Assembly (NCBI RefSeq): GCF_003586305.1
Contig: NZ_QXJI01000001.1
Span: forward strand, 1,672,245 to 1,736,244
Length of the DNA: 64,000 bases
Direction: 5' to 3'
From: Cognatilysobacter tabacisoli
GTDB lineage: Bacteria > Pseudomonadota > Gammaproteobacteria > Xanthomonadales > Xanthomonadaceae
Shown: piece after piece, positions 56,410 to 64,000 of the stretch
Layout of the letters: each line of letters begins with the position of its first letter
Numbering within the stretch: the stretch's first letter is position 1
Notes under the pieces: generated by a model
Database searches by the model: none
What the model saw: only the letters and a program-made list of their open reading frames with translations
Told to the model about the DNA's origin: nothing
Translations under genes and position numbers: made by a program

Positions 56410-56436
56410 GTGGCGGCAGGCAGTGGCAGTCGCCGC

Positions 56437-56482
56437 AGTGTAGCAACGCGCTGCGTGCGTGGCCGGCGGCGGACGGTACACT
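56437..56482. promoter_or_regulatory. Divergent -10 elements of ygfB and the propeller sensor gene
   Basis: TACACT on the minus strand (56442-56437) precedes ygfB by about 27 nt, and TACACT on the plus strand (56477-56482) precedes the sensor GTG by 29 nt. They are identical hexamers in the same 103-bp intergenic region. Confidence 0.45.
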
Positions 56483-56511
56483 GCCGCGGACGCCATCTGT
56501 TGCAGGGGCCC

Positions 56512-59500
56512 GTGCGTCTCATTCCTTCCTTCGCCGCGTTGCTGGCCGGACTGCTGTCCGCCTCGGCCGCCCTGTGGGCCCCCGGCGCGGACGCGGCCAC
56601 GCGCGACTACTACTTCGCCCGCCTCGGCTCCGAGCGCGGGCTCGGGCAGAACTCGGTCAACGCGCTTGCCCAGGACCCGCTCGGGTTCGTCTGGGTCGGT
56701 ACCCAGGGCGGCCTGCACCGCTACGACGGCCAGCGCTACCAGCTGTACCGCAACGATCCGCGCGACCCGGGTTCGCTGCCCGACAGCTACGTCACCGCGC
56801 TGGCGATGCAGGGCGACCAGGCGCTGTGGATCGGCACGTACTCCCAGTACGTCGCGCGCCTGGACCTGCGCAGCGGCCGCATCGAGCGGTTCCGCGCGCT
56901 TGGCGACCGATCGGCCGAACGCCAGGTCGCGGCGCTGCTGCCGGCCGGCGGCCGGGTGTGGGTGGGCACGCTGGCGGGCCTGCAGCAGCTCGACCCGGCG
57001 ACGGGTCAGGTGCGGCGGGTGCTCGACCTCGACCGCACCCTGCTCCGCGGTGGACCGCCGCAGCAGCTGCTGGCCGGCCGCGACGGCGGCGTCTGGTACG
57101 CGAGCGCGGCCGGCCTGTACCGGATCGGCGCGCGCGGCGCGAGCGAGCGCATCGGGCCCGCCGTGGCGGTCCGTAGCCTCGCCTACGACCACCGCGGGCA
57201 GCTGTGGGTCGGCCGGACCGACGGGCTGTGGCGGCTGCATTCCGACGGGCGATCGCTGGTCGACGCCAGCGCCGCGGCCGACGCCCGCGGCCCGGTGCGG
57301 GCGATCGTGGAAGCGCCCGACCGCGCCCTGTGGGTGTCCGTGCACGGCAGCGGCCTGCGCCGCTACCTGCCCGACAGCGGGCGCGTGCTCGCGCTGCGCG
57401 AGCTCGGCGGCGTCGACTCCGGGCTGCAGGAAGACACGATCAACGCGCTGATGGTCGATCGCAGCGGGCTGTTGTGGGTCGGCGGTCAGTTCCGCGGCGT
57501 GTCGGTGACCGACCCCCGCGGCACCCGCTTCAGCTACGTGTTCGACGCCGACAGCCAGCACGCCGGCGGCGGCGCGGCCGACGACAGCGTGCGCGCGGTG
57601 CTGCAGGATCCGGGCGGCGCGCTGCTCGTCGGGACCGACAACGCCCGCCTGCTGCGCTATCGCTTCGAGGACTCCCGCTTCGAGGACATCAGTGCTCGCC
57701 TGCCGCCGCACCAGGGCGAGCCGCGGCGGGTGATGGCGCTGGCCTCGGGTGGCGCGGGACGGGCGTGGGTCGCGACCACCGCGGGCCTGTTCCGGCTCGA
57801 CGCCGACGGCGGGCCGGCGCAGCCGATCGCGCTGGGCGGGCTGACTGATGCGTCGCTGCGCAGCCTGATGGTGGACCGCCGCGGCGACGTGTGGGTCGGG
57901 ACCAACGGCCGCGGCGCCGTCCACTACCGGCCGGCCACCGGGCAGGTGACGCAGTACGGTTACCGCGAGAACGACCCCGGGCAGCTGTCGCATCCGAGCG
58001 TGCACGCGCTGCTGGAGGATCGCCGCGGCCGGATCTGGTTCGGCACCGGCGACGGGCTCGATGTGCTCGAGCCGACGACCGGGCGCGTGCGCCACTACCG
58101 CCACGCTCCCGACAGCGACGACAGCCTGCCCGGCAACCTGGTGCGGGCGCTGCACGAAGCCGCCGACGGCACGGTCTGGATCGGCACCCACGCCGGACTG
58201 AGCCGGGCGGTCGAGACGGCGGCCGGGCGGATCAGCTTCGTCAATCCGCTCAACGAGGCGACGCGCGAGCGCGCCGCGCCGGTGGTGTTTTCGATCGTCG
58301 AGGCGCCCGCCGGCCGGTTCTGGCTCGGCACCGACGTCGGCATCGTCCGCTTCGACGCCGGCGCCGACCGCGTGCGCCGCTACGGCCTCGCCGACGGCCT
58401 GCAGGACCTGGAGTTCAACGGCGGTGCCGCCACCCGGCTGGCCGACGGCCGGATCGTGCTCGGCGGCGTGCGCGGGCTCAACGTCTTCGATCCGACTCGC
58501 ATCGCCGACTCGGCGTACGTGCCGCCGGTGCGGCTGCTGTCGGTGCGCGTCGGCGCCGATGCGCCCAGCGCCACGCCGGCGCTGTCGCAGCCGAGCCGGC
58601 TCGACGTCGCCGACGGCGCGGACATCCTGCGCCTGCGAATCGGCGCGCTCGACTTCGCCCCCGCCGCGGACATCCGCTACCGCTACCGGATGGACGGGTT
58701 CGACCTGGGCTGGATCGACAACGGCGATCAGCAGGACGTTACCTACACCCGCCTGCCGCCCGGCGACTACGTGTTCCGCGCACAGGCCACCAACCGCGAC
58801 GGCGTGTGGGGCAGCGACGAACTGCGCCTGCCGGTCCGGATCGCGCCGCCGTGGTGGCTGCACCCGAGCACCCTCGCCGCGGCAGTCATGGTCGCGCTCG
58901 CGCTCGCCCTGTGGCTGGGCGTGCAGTGGCACGAGCGCCGCCAGCGCGAGCGCGGCTACTTCCATGCGATCCGCGAGCGCGAGGAGCGCCTCAAGCTGGC
59001 GCTGTGGGCCTCGGGCGAGCAGTTCTGGGATTACGACCTGGCCACCCGGACGATGCACCGCATGCGTGCCGACGAGCAGTCCGGCGCGGGCGCGGAGGCC
59101 ACCGTCGAGATGCGGGCGGTCGACGACCACGAGATCCATCGCGACGACGAGCCCCGCGTGGCGGAGCAGATGCGCCAGCACCTGCGCGGCAGCACGCCGC
59201 TGTTCCTGTCCGAGCACCGCGTGCGCGGCGAGAACGGGCAGTGGAACTGGGTGCGCGCCCGCGGCCGCGTGGTCGAGCGCGACGACAACGGCCGGGCGCT
59301 GCGCGTCGCCGGCACCGCCCGCGACATCACCGCCAGCCGCAGCGCCGAGCGCGAACGTCGGATCTCCAGCGAGGTGCTGCGCTCGATGGCCGAAGCGGTC
59401 GCGGTGTTCGACCGCGACTTCGTGTTCGTGTCGGTCAACCCCGCCTTCACCCGCATGACCGGGTATGGCGACACCGAGGTCATCGGTCTGCCCACCAGCG

Positions 59501-61071
59501 TGCTCGACAGCGCCCAGCACGACCCGGACTTCTACCAGACCATGCGCGCCGAGCTCGAGCGCAACGGCCGCTGGTCCGGCGAGATCTGGCAGCAGCGCAA
59601 GGACGGCCAGGAGTTCCTGTGCTGGCTGCAGGCGAGCGTCGTGCTCGACGCGATCGGCCAGCGCTCGCACTACGTGGCGGTGCTGGGCGACATCACCGAC
59701 CAGAAGCGCGCCGAGCAGGAGCTGCGCTACCTCGCCAACTACGACACGCTGACCAGCCTGCCGAACCGCACGCTGCTGTCGGAGCGCCTGTCGCGCGCGA
59801 TCGTCCGCGCGCGCCGCCAGGGCAGCAAGATCGCGGTGCTGTTCCTCGACCTCGACCGCTTCAAGGACATCAACGACTCCCTCGGCCACGCGGCCGGCGA
59901 CCGTATCCTGCGCGCCGCCGCCGCGCGGCTGCAGCAGACCGTCGGCCCGCACCACACCGTGGCGCGGCTCGGCGGCGACGAGTTCACGATCGTCGCCGAA
60001 AACATCGCCAGCGCCGAGGAGGCCGTGCGCGTCGCCCGCAACGTGCTGGCGGCATTCGAGGAGCCGCTCGACGTCGACGAGCGCCACGACGTGTCGATCA
60101 CCCCGTCGATCGGCATCAGCCTGTACCCCGACCACGCCCAGGTGCCGACCGACCTGCTCAAGCACGCCGACACTGCGATGTACCAGGCGAAGTCGGCCGG
60201 CCGCCGCACGTTCATGGCCTACACCGAGACGATGGACGTCGAGATCCGCCGCCGCGCGACGATCTCGGCGGCGCTGCGCAAGGTGCTGGACCGCAACGAA
60301 CTGCGGCTGGTGTTCCAGCCGAAACTGTCGCTGACCCACCAGCGCATCACCGGCGTCGAAGCGCTGCTGCGCTGGTCGAGCGCCGAGCACGGTGACATCT
60401 CGCCGGCGCAGTTCATCCCGCTGGCCGAGGAGAGCGGCCTGATCCTCGACATCGGCGAGTGGGCGCTGCGCGAGGCGTGCAGCGTGCTCAAGCACTGGCG
60501 CCAGCACGGACTCGACGAACTGACGATGGCCGTCAACGTCTCGGCCCTGCAGCTGCTGCGCAGCAACCTGCCGAAGGTCGTCGCGCGCGCGCTGGTCGAG
60601 TCGGGCGTCCCGCCGGAGCAACTGCAGCTCGAACTGACCGAAAGCGTGATCATGGCCAACGCCGCGCAGACGGCCGCCACCCTGCAGGCGTTCCGCTCGA
60701 TCGGCGTCAGCCTGGCGATCGACGACTTCGGCACCGGCTATTCGTCGCTGGCCTACCTCAAGCGCCTGCCGATCAACACGCTGAAGATCGACAAGGAATT
60801 CGTCGCCGACCTCACGCGCGACCCGGACGACGAGGCCATCACCACCACGGTCATCACGATGGCGCACTCGCTGGGCCTGACCGTGGTGGCCGAGGGCGTC
60901 GAGACCGAGGCGCAGATGAACTTCCTGCGCGACCACGGCTGCGACGAGATCCAGGGGTACTGGCTGGCCCGGCCGCTCGAGGCGCAGCACTGCCTCGCGT
61001 TCATCCGCACCTGGTCCGCCGGCGCCACTGCCGCGCGCGGCCCGCACGCCGTCGCCCCGGCGACGCCTTGA
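56512..61071 (+). CDS. Two-component-type beta-propeller/PAS/GGDEF/EAL sensor
   Basis: A 1519-aa membrane sensor. Signal peptide to about residue 28, then a periplasmic region of repeated Reg_prop blades (GFVWVGTQGGLHRYDG, GRIWFGTGDGLDVLEP, TVWIGTHAGLSR) up to about 700, a Y_Y_Y domain (IRYRYRMDGFD), one membrane helix at about 784-805, two PAS domains, GGDEF (LGGDEFT, residue 1152) and EAL (VEALLRW, 1281). The EAL catalytic set (NVSALQ, ELTES, DDFGTGY, KIDKEF, AEGVET, QGYW) is complete. GTG start with AGGGG upstream. It separates ygfB from zapA, which are close neighbours in E. coli. Confidence 0.95.
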   Translation: MRLIPSFAALLAGLLSASAALWAPGADAATRDYYFARLGSERGLGQNSVNALAQDPLGFVWVGTQGGLHRYDGQRYQLYRNDPRDPGSLPDSYVTALAMQGDQALWIGTYSQYVARLDLRSGRIERFRALGDRSAERQVAALLPAGGRVWVGTLAGLQQLDPATGQVRRVLDLDRTLLRGGPPQQLLAGRDGGVWYASAAGLYRIGARGASERIGPAVAVRSLAYDHRGQLWVGRTDGLWRLHSDGRSLVDASAAADARGPVRAIVEAPDRALWVSVHGSGLRRYLPDSGRVLALRELGGVDSGLQEDTINALMVDRSGLLWVGGQFRGVSVTDPRGTRFSYVFDADSQHAGGGAADDSVRAVLQDPGGALLVGTDNARLLRYRFEDSRFEDISARLPPHQGEPRRVMALASGGAGRAWVATTAGLFRLDADGGPAQPIALGGLTDASLRSLMVDRRGDVWVGTNGRGAVHYRPATGQVTQYGYRENDPGQLSHPSVHALLEDRRGRIWFGTGDGLDVLEPTTGRVRHYRHAPDSDDSLPGNLVRALHEAADGTVWIGTHAGLSRAVETAAGRISFVNPLNEATRERAAPVVFSIVEAPAGRFWLGTDVGIVRFDAGADRVRRYGLADGLQDLEFNGGAATRLADGRIVLGGVRGLNVFDPTRIADSAYVPPVRLLSVRVGADAPSATPALSQPSRLDVADGADILRLRIGALDFAPAADIRYRYRMDGFDLGWIDNGDQQDVTYTRLPPGDYVFRAQATNRDGVWGSDELRLPVRIAPPWWLHPSTLAAAVMVALALALWLGVQWHERRQRERGYFHAIREREERLKLALWASGEQFWDYDLATRTMHRMRADEQSGAGAEATVEMRAVDDHEIHRDDEPRVAEQMRQHLRGSTPLFLSEHRVRGENGQWNWVRARGRVVERDDNGRALRVAGTARDITASRSAERERRISSEVLRSMAEAVAVFDRDFVFVSVNPAFTRMTGYGDTEVIGLPTSVLDSAQHDPDFYQTMRAELERNGRWSGEIWQQRKDGQEFLCWLQASVVLDAIGQRSHYVAVLGDITDQKRAEQELRYLANYDTLTSLPNRTLLSERLSRAIVRARRQGSKIAVLFLDLDRFKDINDSLGHAAGDRILRAAAARLQQTVGPHHTVARLGGDEFTIVAENIASAEEAVRVARNVLAAFEEPLDVDERHDVSITPSIGISLYPDHAQVPTDLLKHADTAMYQAKSAGRRTFMAYTETMDVEIRRRATISAALRKVLDRNELRLVFQPKLSLTHQRITGVEALLRWSSAEHGDISPAQFIPLAEESGLILDIGEWALREACSVLKHWRQHGLDELTMAVNVSALQLLRSNLPKVVARALVESGVPPEQLQLELTESVIMANAAQTAATLQAFRSIGVSLAIDDFGTGYSSLAYLKRLPINTLKIDKEFVADLTRDPDDEAITTTVITMAHSLGLTVVAEGVETEAQMNFLRDHGCDEIQGYWLARPLEAQHCLAFIRTWSAGATAARGPHAVAPATP

Positions 61072-61089
61072 CCCGGCCCCGGGCACTGC

Positions 61090-61095
61090 TATCGT
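61090..61095 (+). promoter_or_regulatory. -10-like TATCGT, candidate leaderless promoter of the zapB-like/zapA pair
   Basis: TATCGT in CTGCTATCGTG ends 7 nt before ATG 61103, again without a ribosome-binding site. It would drive both cell-division genes. Confidence 0.35.
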
Positions 61096-61102
61096 GCCGG
61101 GC

Positions 61103-61324
61103 ATGGACCGCGCCCAACTCCTCGAGCAGATGCAGTCGCTGGCCGCCCGCATCGACGAGCTGTCCGATCGCATGCGCCGGCTGGCCGACGAAAACCGCAG
61201 CCTGCGCCAGCAGCAGGAGCAGCTGGTCGGCGAGCGCTCGGCGCTGCTGGCCAAGAACGAGCAGGCGCGCATGCGGGTCGAGGCGATGATCGCGCGGCTG
61301 AAGTCACTGGAGCAGCACACGTGA
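61103..61324 (+). CDS. ZapB-like coiled-coil protein (TIGR02449 family)
   Basis: A 73-aa protein that is one continuous coiled coil (LLEQMQSLAARIDELSDRM, ENRSLRQQQEQLVGE), rich in Gln, Glu, Arg and Leu. Such proteins encoded before zapA are taken to act at the Z-ring as ZapB does. The stop overlaps the zapA GTG (GTGA), so co-translation with zapA supports a cell-division role. ATG 61103 is preferred to the GTG 9 nt upstream. Confidence 0.85.
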   Translation: MDRAQLLEQMQSLAARIDELSDRMRRLADENRSLRQQQEQLVGERSALLAKNEQARMRVEAMIARLKSLEQHT

Positions 61325-61620
61325 GCGCGTCGCTGCCGGTCACGATCCGCCTGCTCGACCGCGAGTACACGGTCGGCTGTGAGCCGGACGAGCGCGACAG
61401 CCTGCTGGCCGCCGCAAAACTGCTCGACTCGAAAATGCGCGAGGTCCGCGGCAGCAACCGCATGGCCGCGCTGGACCGGGTCGCGGTGCTGGCGGCGTTG
61501 AATTTCGCCCACGAGTTGCTGCAGCTGCGCAACGACGGCGAAGGCCGCGACCGCGAGCTCGCGCGTACGCTCGGCGACCTGCATCGCCGCCTCGACGGGC
61601 TGCTCGACCCACCGCGTTGA
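61321..61620 (+). CDS. zapA: Cell division protein ZapA
   Basis: A 99-aa FtsZ-associated protein that cross-links protofilaments. The N-terminal domain (VTIRLLDREYTVGCEPDERDSLLAAAKLLD) and the C-terminal coiled coil (MAALDRVAVLAALNFAHELL) are typical. GTG start overlaps the upstream ZapB-like gene. Followed by the 6S RNA gene, the conserved order zapA - ssrS - ygfA. Confidence 0.94.
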   Translation: MSASLPVTIRLLDREYTVGCEPDERDSLLAAAKLLDSKMREVRGSNRMAALDRVAVLAALNFAHELLQLRNDGEGRDRELARTLGDLHRRLDGLLDPPR

Positions 61621-61704
61621 CGCCACCGCGGGCCGCGCAGCCGCGCACTGAATCGCGTCGGACCGGAGCCGACCGGCGGACGAATCGACCAGCAACTCGC
61701 GCGC

Positions 61705-61710
61705 TATACT
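61705..61710 (+). promoter_or_regulatory. -10 element TATACT of the 6S RNA gene
   Basis: TATACT lies 6 nt before the predicted 5' end (A 61717). The -35 is weak (no good TTGACA at 16-18 bp). Confidence 0.65.
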
Positions 61711-61716
61711 CCGCGC

Positions 61717-61902
61717 ACGTCCTCTGCTGTGTTCGACGGCGTGTGCAAACATTCGCCTTGTCCCTTAATGACGACCACGGGGGCGCAGCGGTAGCCCGGA
61801 GTGCACGTCCGCCCTCGAGCGGAACGCCCGAAGGCGACCAAGCGTCCCCACTTGAACCCCGGGTTCAAGGTCGTTTCGCACGCATCGGCATGGTGGAGGA
61901 CT
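61717..61902 (+). ncRNA. ssrS: 6S RNA
   Basis: Small RNA that mimics an open promoter and sequesters sigma-70 RNA polymerase. It lies between zapA and ygfA, its fixed place in gammaproteobacteria. Visible parts: closing stem GTCCTC (61719-61724) with GAGGAC (61896-61901); inner stem GTGTGCAAAC (61741-61750) with GTTTCGCACGC (61873-61883); and the hallmark hairpin CTTGAACCC / GGGTTCAAG (61851-61869), nearly the same as in E. coli. CTTGTCCCTTAA resembles the AGTCCC segment near the bubble. The deduced length of about 186 nt matches the E. coli 184 nt. Ends are estimated. Confidence 0.92.
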
Positions 61903-61968
61903 TCTTCTTTCGTCGAACGGGTCCGGCGCGCCGCGCGCATGGATCCGTTCGCATTTCCGGGATCCGGC

Positions 61969-62574
61969 ATGACCCACGATCGTGACGCGCTGCGGCGCGA
62001 ACTGCGCGCCCGGCGCCGCGATCTCGCCCCGCAGCAGCGCATCGCGGGCGCCGAGCACATCGCCGCCCACCTGCTGTCCCTGCCGTTCGCGCCGACCCAT
62101 GGATACGTCGCCGGCTACTGGGCCGTCGACGGTGAGATTGCGCTGCACGCATGGCAGCTGCGCCTGCCCGACACCTGTGTGTACTGCCTGCCGGTCCTGG
62201 GCGACGACGGGCGGCTGCGGTTCGCGCCGTGGCGGCCCGGTGATGCGCTGGTCAGCAACCGGTTCGGGATCCCGGAACCGGACCTGGATCCGGCGTCGTT
62301 GCTGGACCCGGAGCAGCTGACGCTTGCGGTGCTTCCGCTGGTGGGCTTCGACACGCGCGGCCATCGGCTGGGCATGGGCGGCGGCTGGTACGACCGCAGC
62401 TTCGCGTTCCGACACGCGCGCCACGCACCGCCGCACCTGGTCGGCGCGGCGTTCGAGGTCCAGCAGGTGGTGAGGCTCGACAACGCCGACTGGGACGTGG
62501 CGCTAGACGCCGTCTGCACCGAGGCCGGTACGCACCTGCATCCCGCTCTTGACCTGGACCCTACAACCGCATGA
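61969..62574 (+). CDS. ygfA: 5-formyltetrahydrofolate cyclo-ligase
   Basis: A 201-aa ATP-dependent enzyme converting 5-formyl-THF to 5,10-methenyl-THF, linked in E. coli to persister formation and co-transcribed with 6S RNA. It begins with [38 protein letters not shown] and the ATP-binding [20 protein letters not shown] are conserved. ATG 61939 is an alternative start; both are downstream of the 6S 3' end. The stop overlaps the EVE gene by ATGA. Confidence 0.95.
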   Translation: MTHDRDALRRELRARRRDLAPQQRIAGAEHIAAHLLSLPFAPTHGYVAGYWAVDGEIALHAWQLRLPDTCVYCLPVLGDDGRLRFAPWRPGDALVSNRFGIPEPDLDPASLLDPEQLTLAVLPLVGFDTRGHRLGMGGGWYDRSFAFRHARHAPPHLVGAAFEVQQVVRLDNADWDVALDAVCTEAGTHLHPALDLDPTTA

Positions 62575-63050
62575 CCGCGCGCCGCCGCTACTGGCTTATG
62601 AAGTCCGAGCCGGACACGTTCTCGATCGACGACCTGGCCCGCGTACGCGTGGAGCCCTGGAACGGGGTCCGCAATTACCAGGCGCGCAACTTCATGCGCG
62701 ACGGCATGCAGGTCGGCGATGGCGTGCTGTTCTACCACTCCAGCACCGACGTGCCGGGGGTTGTCGGCACCGCAACCATTGCCAGCACGGCCTACCCGGA
62801 CCCGACCCAGTTCGATCCGAAGTCCGACTATCACGACCCGAAAAGCCGCCGCGAGGAACCGCGTTGGCTGCTGGTCGACGTCGCGTTCGACCGCAAGTTG
62901 AAGCGCACCGTGTCGCTCGACGAGCTCAAGCAGCACGCGGATCGGCTCGGCGAGGAGTTCGCGCTGATCCGTCGCGGGAACCGGCTTTCGATCCTGCCGG
63001 TGACCGCCGCGCAGTGGAAATTCATCCTCTCCCTCGAGAATCCGAAATGA
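62571..63050 (+). CDS. EVE-domain protein
   Basis: A 159-aa EVE (PUA-like) domain protein that is thought to recognise modified bases in RNA or [43 protein letters not shown] and the C-terminal [15 protein letters not shown] are standard. It overlaps ygfA at the start and rpiA at the end (ATGA each), so all three are translationally coupled. Confidence 0.92.
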   Translation: MTARRRYWLMKSEPDTFSIDDLARVRVEPWNGVRNYQARNFMRDGMQVGDGVLFYHSSTDVPGVVGTATIASTAYPDPTQFDPKSDYHDPKSRREEPRWLLVDVAFDRKLKRTVSLDELKQHADRLGEEFALIRRGNRLSILPVTAAQWKFILSLENPK

Positions 63051-63694
63051 GCGAAGCCAAACGGCTGGCCGGCGAGAAAGCGATCGACTACATCGAGGAC
63101 GGCATGGTGGTCGGTGTCGGCACCGGATCGACGGTCGCCTACTTCATCGACGCGCTGGGTCGCATCCGCGACCGCATCCAAGGCGCCGTCTCCAGTTCGG
63201 AACAGAGCACGCAGCGCCTGCGAGCGCTCGGCATCGAAGTCATGGACCTGAATGCCACGGGGCCCCTGCCCCTGTACGTGGACGGCGCAGACGAGTGCGA
63301 CGCGCACAAGCGCCTGATCAAGGGCGGCGGAGCGGCGCTGACGCGCGAGAAGATCATCGCCGAGGCGAGCAGGACATTCGTCTGCATCGTCGACCCGGCC
63401 AAGCGCGTCGACGTGCTCGGCAGATTCCCGCTGCCGGTCGAGGTGATCCCGATGGCACGCAGCCTCGTCGCTCGGGAAATCCTGGCCCAGACCGGCGGCC
63501 AACCGGTGTGGCGCGACGGCGTCACAACGGACAACGGCAACTGGATCTTGGACATCCACGGCTTGCGGATCGTGGACCCGGTGGGCCTGGAGTCGGCGAT
63601 CAACCAGATTCCGGGTGTGGTGAGCGTGGGTCTGTTCGCTCGGCGGCCGGCCGACGTGGTGATCGTGGGCGGTGAGCCGCCGCTCGTGCTGTAG
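63047..63694 (+). CDS. rpiA: Ribose-5-phosphate isomerase A
   Basis: Interconverts ribulose 5-phosphate and ribose 5-phosphate in the pentose phosphate pathway, 215 aa. [15 protein letters not shown] (phosphate loop), [27 protein letters not shown] (catalytic Asp, Lys and Glu region) and [11 protein letters not shown] are conserved. ATG 63047 overlaps the EVE stop; the longer frame from 62549 is a shadow. A strong terminator follows 35 bp later. Confidence 0.97.
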   Translation: MSEAKRLAGEKAIDYIEDGMVVGVGTGSTVAYFIDALGRIRDRIQGAVSSSEQSTQRLRALGIEVMDLNATGPLPLYVDGADECDAHKRLIKGGGAALTREKIIAEASRTFVCIVDPAKRVDVLGRFPLPVEVIPMARSLVAREILAQTGGQPVWRDGVTTDNGNWILDIHGLRIVDPVGLESAINQIPGVVSVGLFARRPADVVIVGGEPPLVL

Positions 63695-63728
63695 CAGGGC
63701 GCTCGGCGGCAGGTGGTACGCGATGAAC

Positions 63729-63752
63729 AGGCCGCCGTGGGGCGGCCTTTTT
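63729..63752 (+). terminator. Rho-independent terminator of ygfA-EVE-rpiA
   Basis: 8-bp stem AGGCCGCC / GGCGGCCT, 4-nt loop, followed by TTTTT. Confidence 0.9.
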
Positions 63753-63781
63753 CATGGGTCCTGTGGGCTCGGGGGCACGTG

Positions 63782-63817
63782 AATAATCGAGGGGATAATC
63801 GCGACGATAATCCTCAA
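63782..63817. repeat. Three direct 12-bp repeats with an ATAATC core
   Basis: AATAATCGAGGG (63782), GATAATCGCGAC (63794) and GATAATCCTCAA (63806) share RATAATC at an exact 12-bp spacing. A further GATAATC lies at 63850. AT-rich cores in GC-rich DNA. Confidence 0.7.
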
Positions 63818-63953
63818 GACACCCGCGGTAGTCGCCCGATGCCCGCAGTGATAATCACAACTGCGACTGCGCATAGCGGCGGTGACGCATCGCGGTAATC
63901 CCCAAGCGCCTCGCGGGGTCCCGGGCCTTGAAGCGGCGGCGCGCAGACAAAGA

Positions 63954-63985
63954 AAAACCCCGCCCTCTTTCGAAGGCGGGGTTTT
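63954..63985. terminator. Bidirectional terminator near the right end
   Basis: 11-bp perfect stem AAAACCCCGCC / GGCGGGGTTTT with a 10-nt loop; U-runs on both strands. It probably serves a gene to the right of the window. Confidence 0.85.
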
Positions 63986-64000
63986 AGGGTAAAGCCCCTG

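Larger units (their letters stand above)
63695..64000. other. Gene-poor 3' end of the window
   Basis: 306 bp with no supported gene. It contains the rpiA terminator, three 12-bp-spaced ATAATC direct repeats, a GTGAT-A-ATCAC palindrome at 63848-63858 and a second terminator hairpin. A 61-codon frame here (63713-63898) has no ribosome-binding site and is cut through by the terminator, so I do not call it. Confidence 0.6.

Noticed and set aside
55861..61752. A 1963-codon minus-strand open frame
   Set aside because: Apart from its 3' end, which is ygfB, it is the antisense of the GGDEF/EAL sensor and zapA. The protein is low-complexity His/Arg/Ala/Val-rich with no domain, a usual artefact of GC-rich codon bias.
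61617..61985. Short plus-strand frame between zapA and ygfA
   Set aside because: It runs through the 6S RNA gene, has no ribosome-binding site and no homology-like features.
63713..63898. A 61-codon frame after rpiA
   Set aside because: It starts before and runs through the rpiA terminator hairpin, and its composition follows the repeats.

Overview
This is a GC-rich chromosomal window from a gammaproteobacterium, most likely of the Xanthomonadaceae/Lysobacteraceae (Lysobacter- or Luteimonas-like). The group is suggested by the zapA - 6S RNA - ygfA block, by pilMNOPQ divergent from a PBP1a gene, by the gmk-rpoZ-spoT-(ridA)-recG order, by a BigR-type sulfur locus as known from Xylella, and by TATACT-like -10 hexamers. 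The family is an inference from gene content and order; no 16S rRNA gene is present. I saw no tRNA, rRNA, CRISPR array, insertion sequence or prophage.

Layout. 1-5.6 kb: nrdA (5' end outside the window) and nrdB, then gapA on the opposite strand, an OmpW-like outer-membrane protein and a secreted S1/P1 nuclease. 5.6-9.2 kb: a divergent sulfide/persulfide locus. A BigR-like ArsR repressor and an exported DUF442 phosphatase-like protein face an ETHE1/Blh-type metallo-beta-lactamase-fold enzyme, two YeeE/YedE half-transporters and a TauE/SafE exporter. One palindromic operator lies inside both divergent promoters. 9.2-11.3 kb: a BlaI-type repressor followed by a BlaR1-like M56 peptidase/TonB gene broken by one in-frame amber codon. 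11.3-17.8 kb: an acetyl-CoA hydrolase/transferase, an orphan methyltransferase-like protein, transketolase and a dicarboxylate symporter. 17.9-24.8 kb: a MoxR-DUF58-DUF4381-BatA-BatB/C-BatD operon with overlapping or closely spaced genes. 24.9-32.7 kb: pilMNOPQ and the divergent ponA. 32.8-37.2 kb: two uncharacterised genes, gltA, rpmE2, a nucleoside hydrolase and an Excalibur-domain protein. 37.2-47.5 kb: recG, ridA, spoT, rpoZ, gmk and yicC on the minus strand, then rph, a VOC protein, rdgB, an ABM-like protein and hemW on the plus strand. 47.7-53 kb: DUF1631 and PilZ genes opposite a CHASE-PAS-GGDEF-EAL protein. 53-56.4 kb: pepQ, pepP and ygfB. 56.5-61.1 kb: a 1519-residue two-component-type beta-propeller/PAS/GGDEF/EAL sensor. 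61.1-63.7 kb: zapB-like gene, zapA, 6S RNA, ygfA, EVE-domain gene and rpiA.

Most of the window is housekeeping. The parts most worth a second look are: the BigR divergon, in which the two halves of the Xylella Blh protein are separate genes in different predicted compartments; the amber codon that separates HExxH from the glutamate zinc ligand in the M56 gene; a recurring promoter layout (-10 hexamer 5-7 nt before the start codon, no Shine-Dalgarno) suggesting leaderless mRNAs for five genes including spoT; a factor-independent terminator encoded inside the gene after gltA; and a large c-di-GMP sensor between ygfB and the cell-division/6S RNA block. I did not find a clearly new multi-gene system. 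Start codons were often moved inward from the longest reading frame, on the basis of overlaps, ribosome-binding sites and family length.
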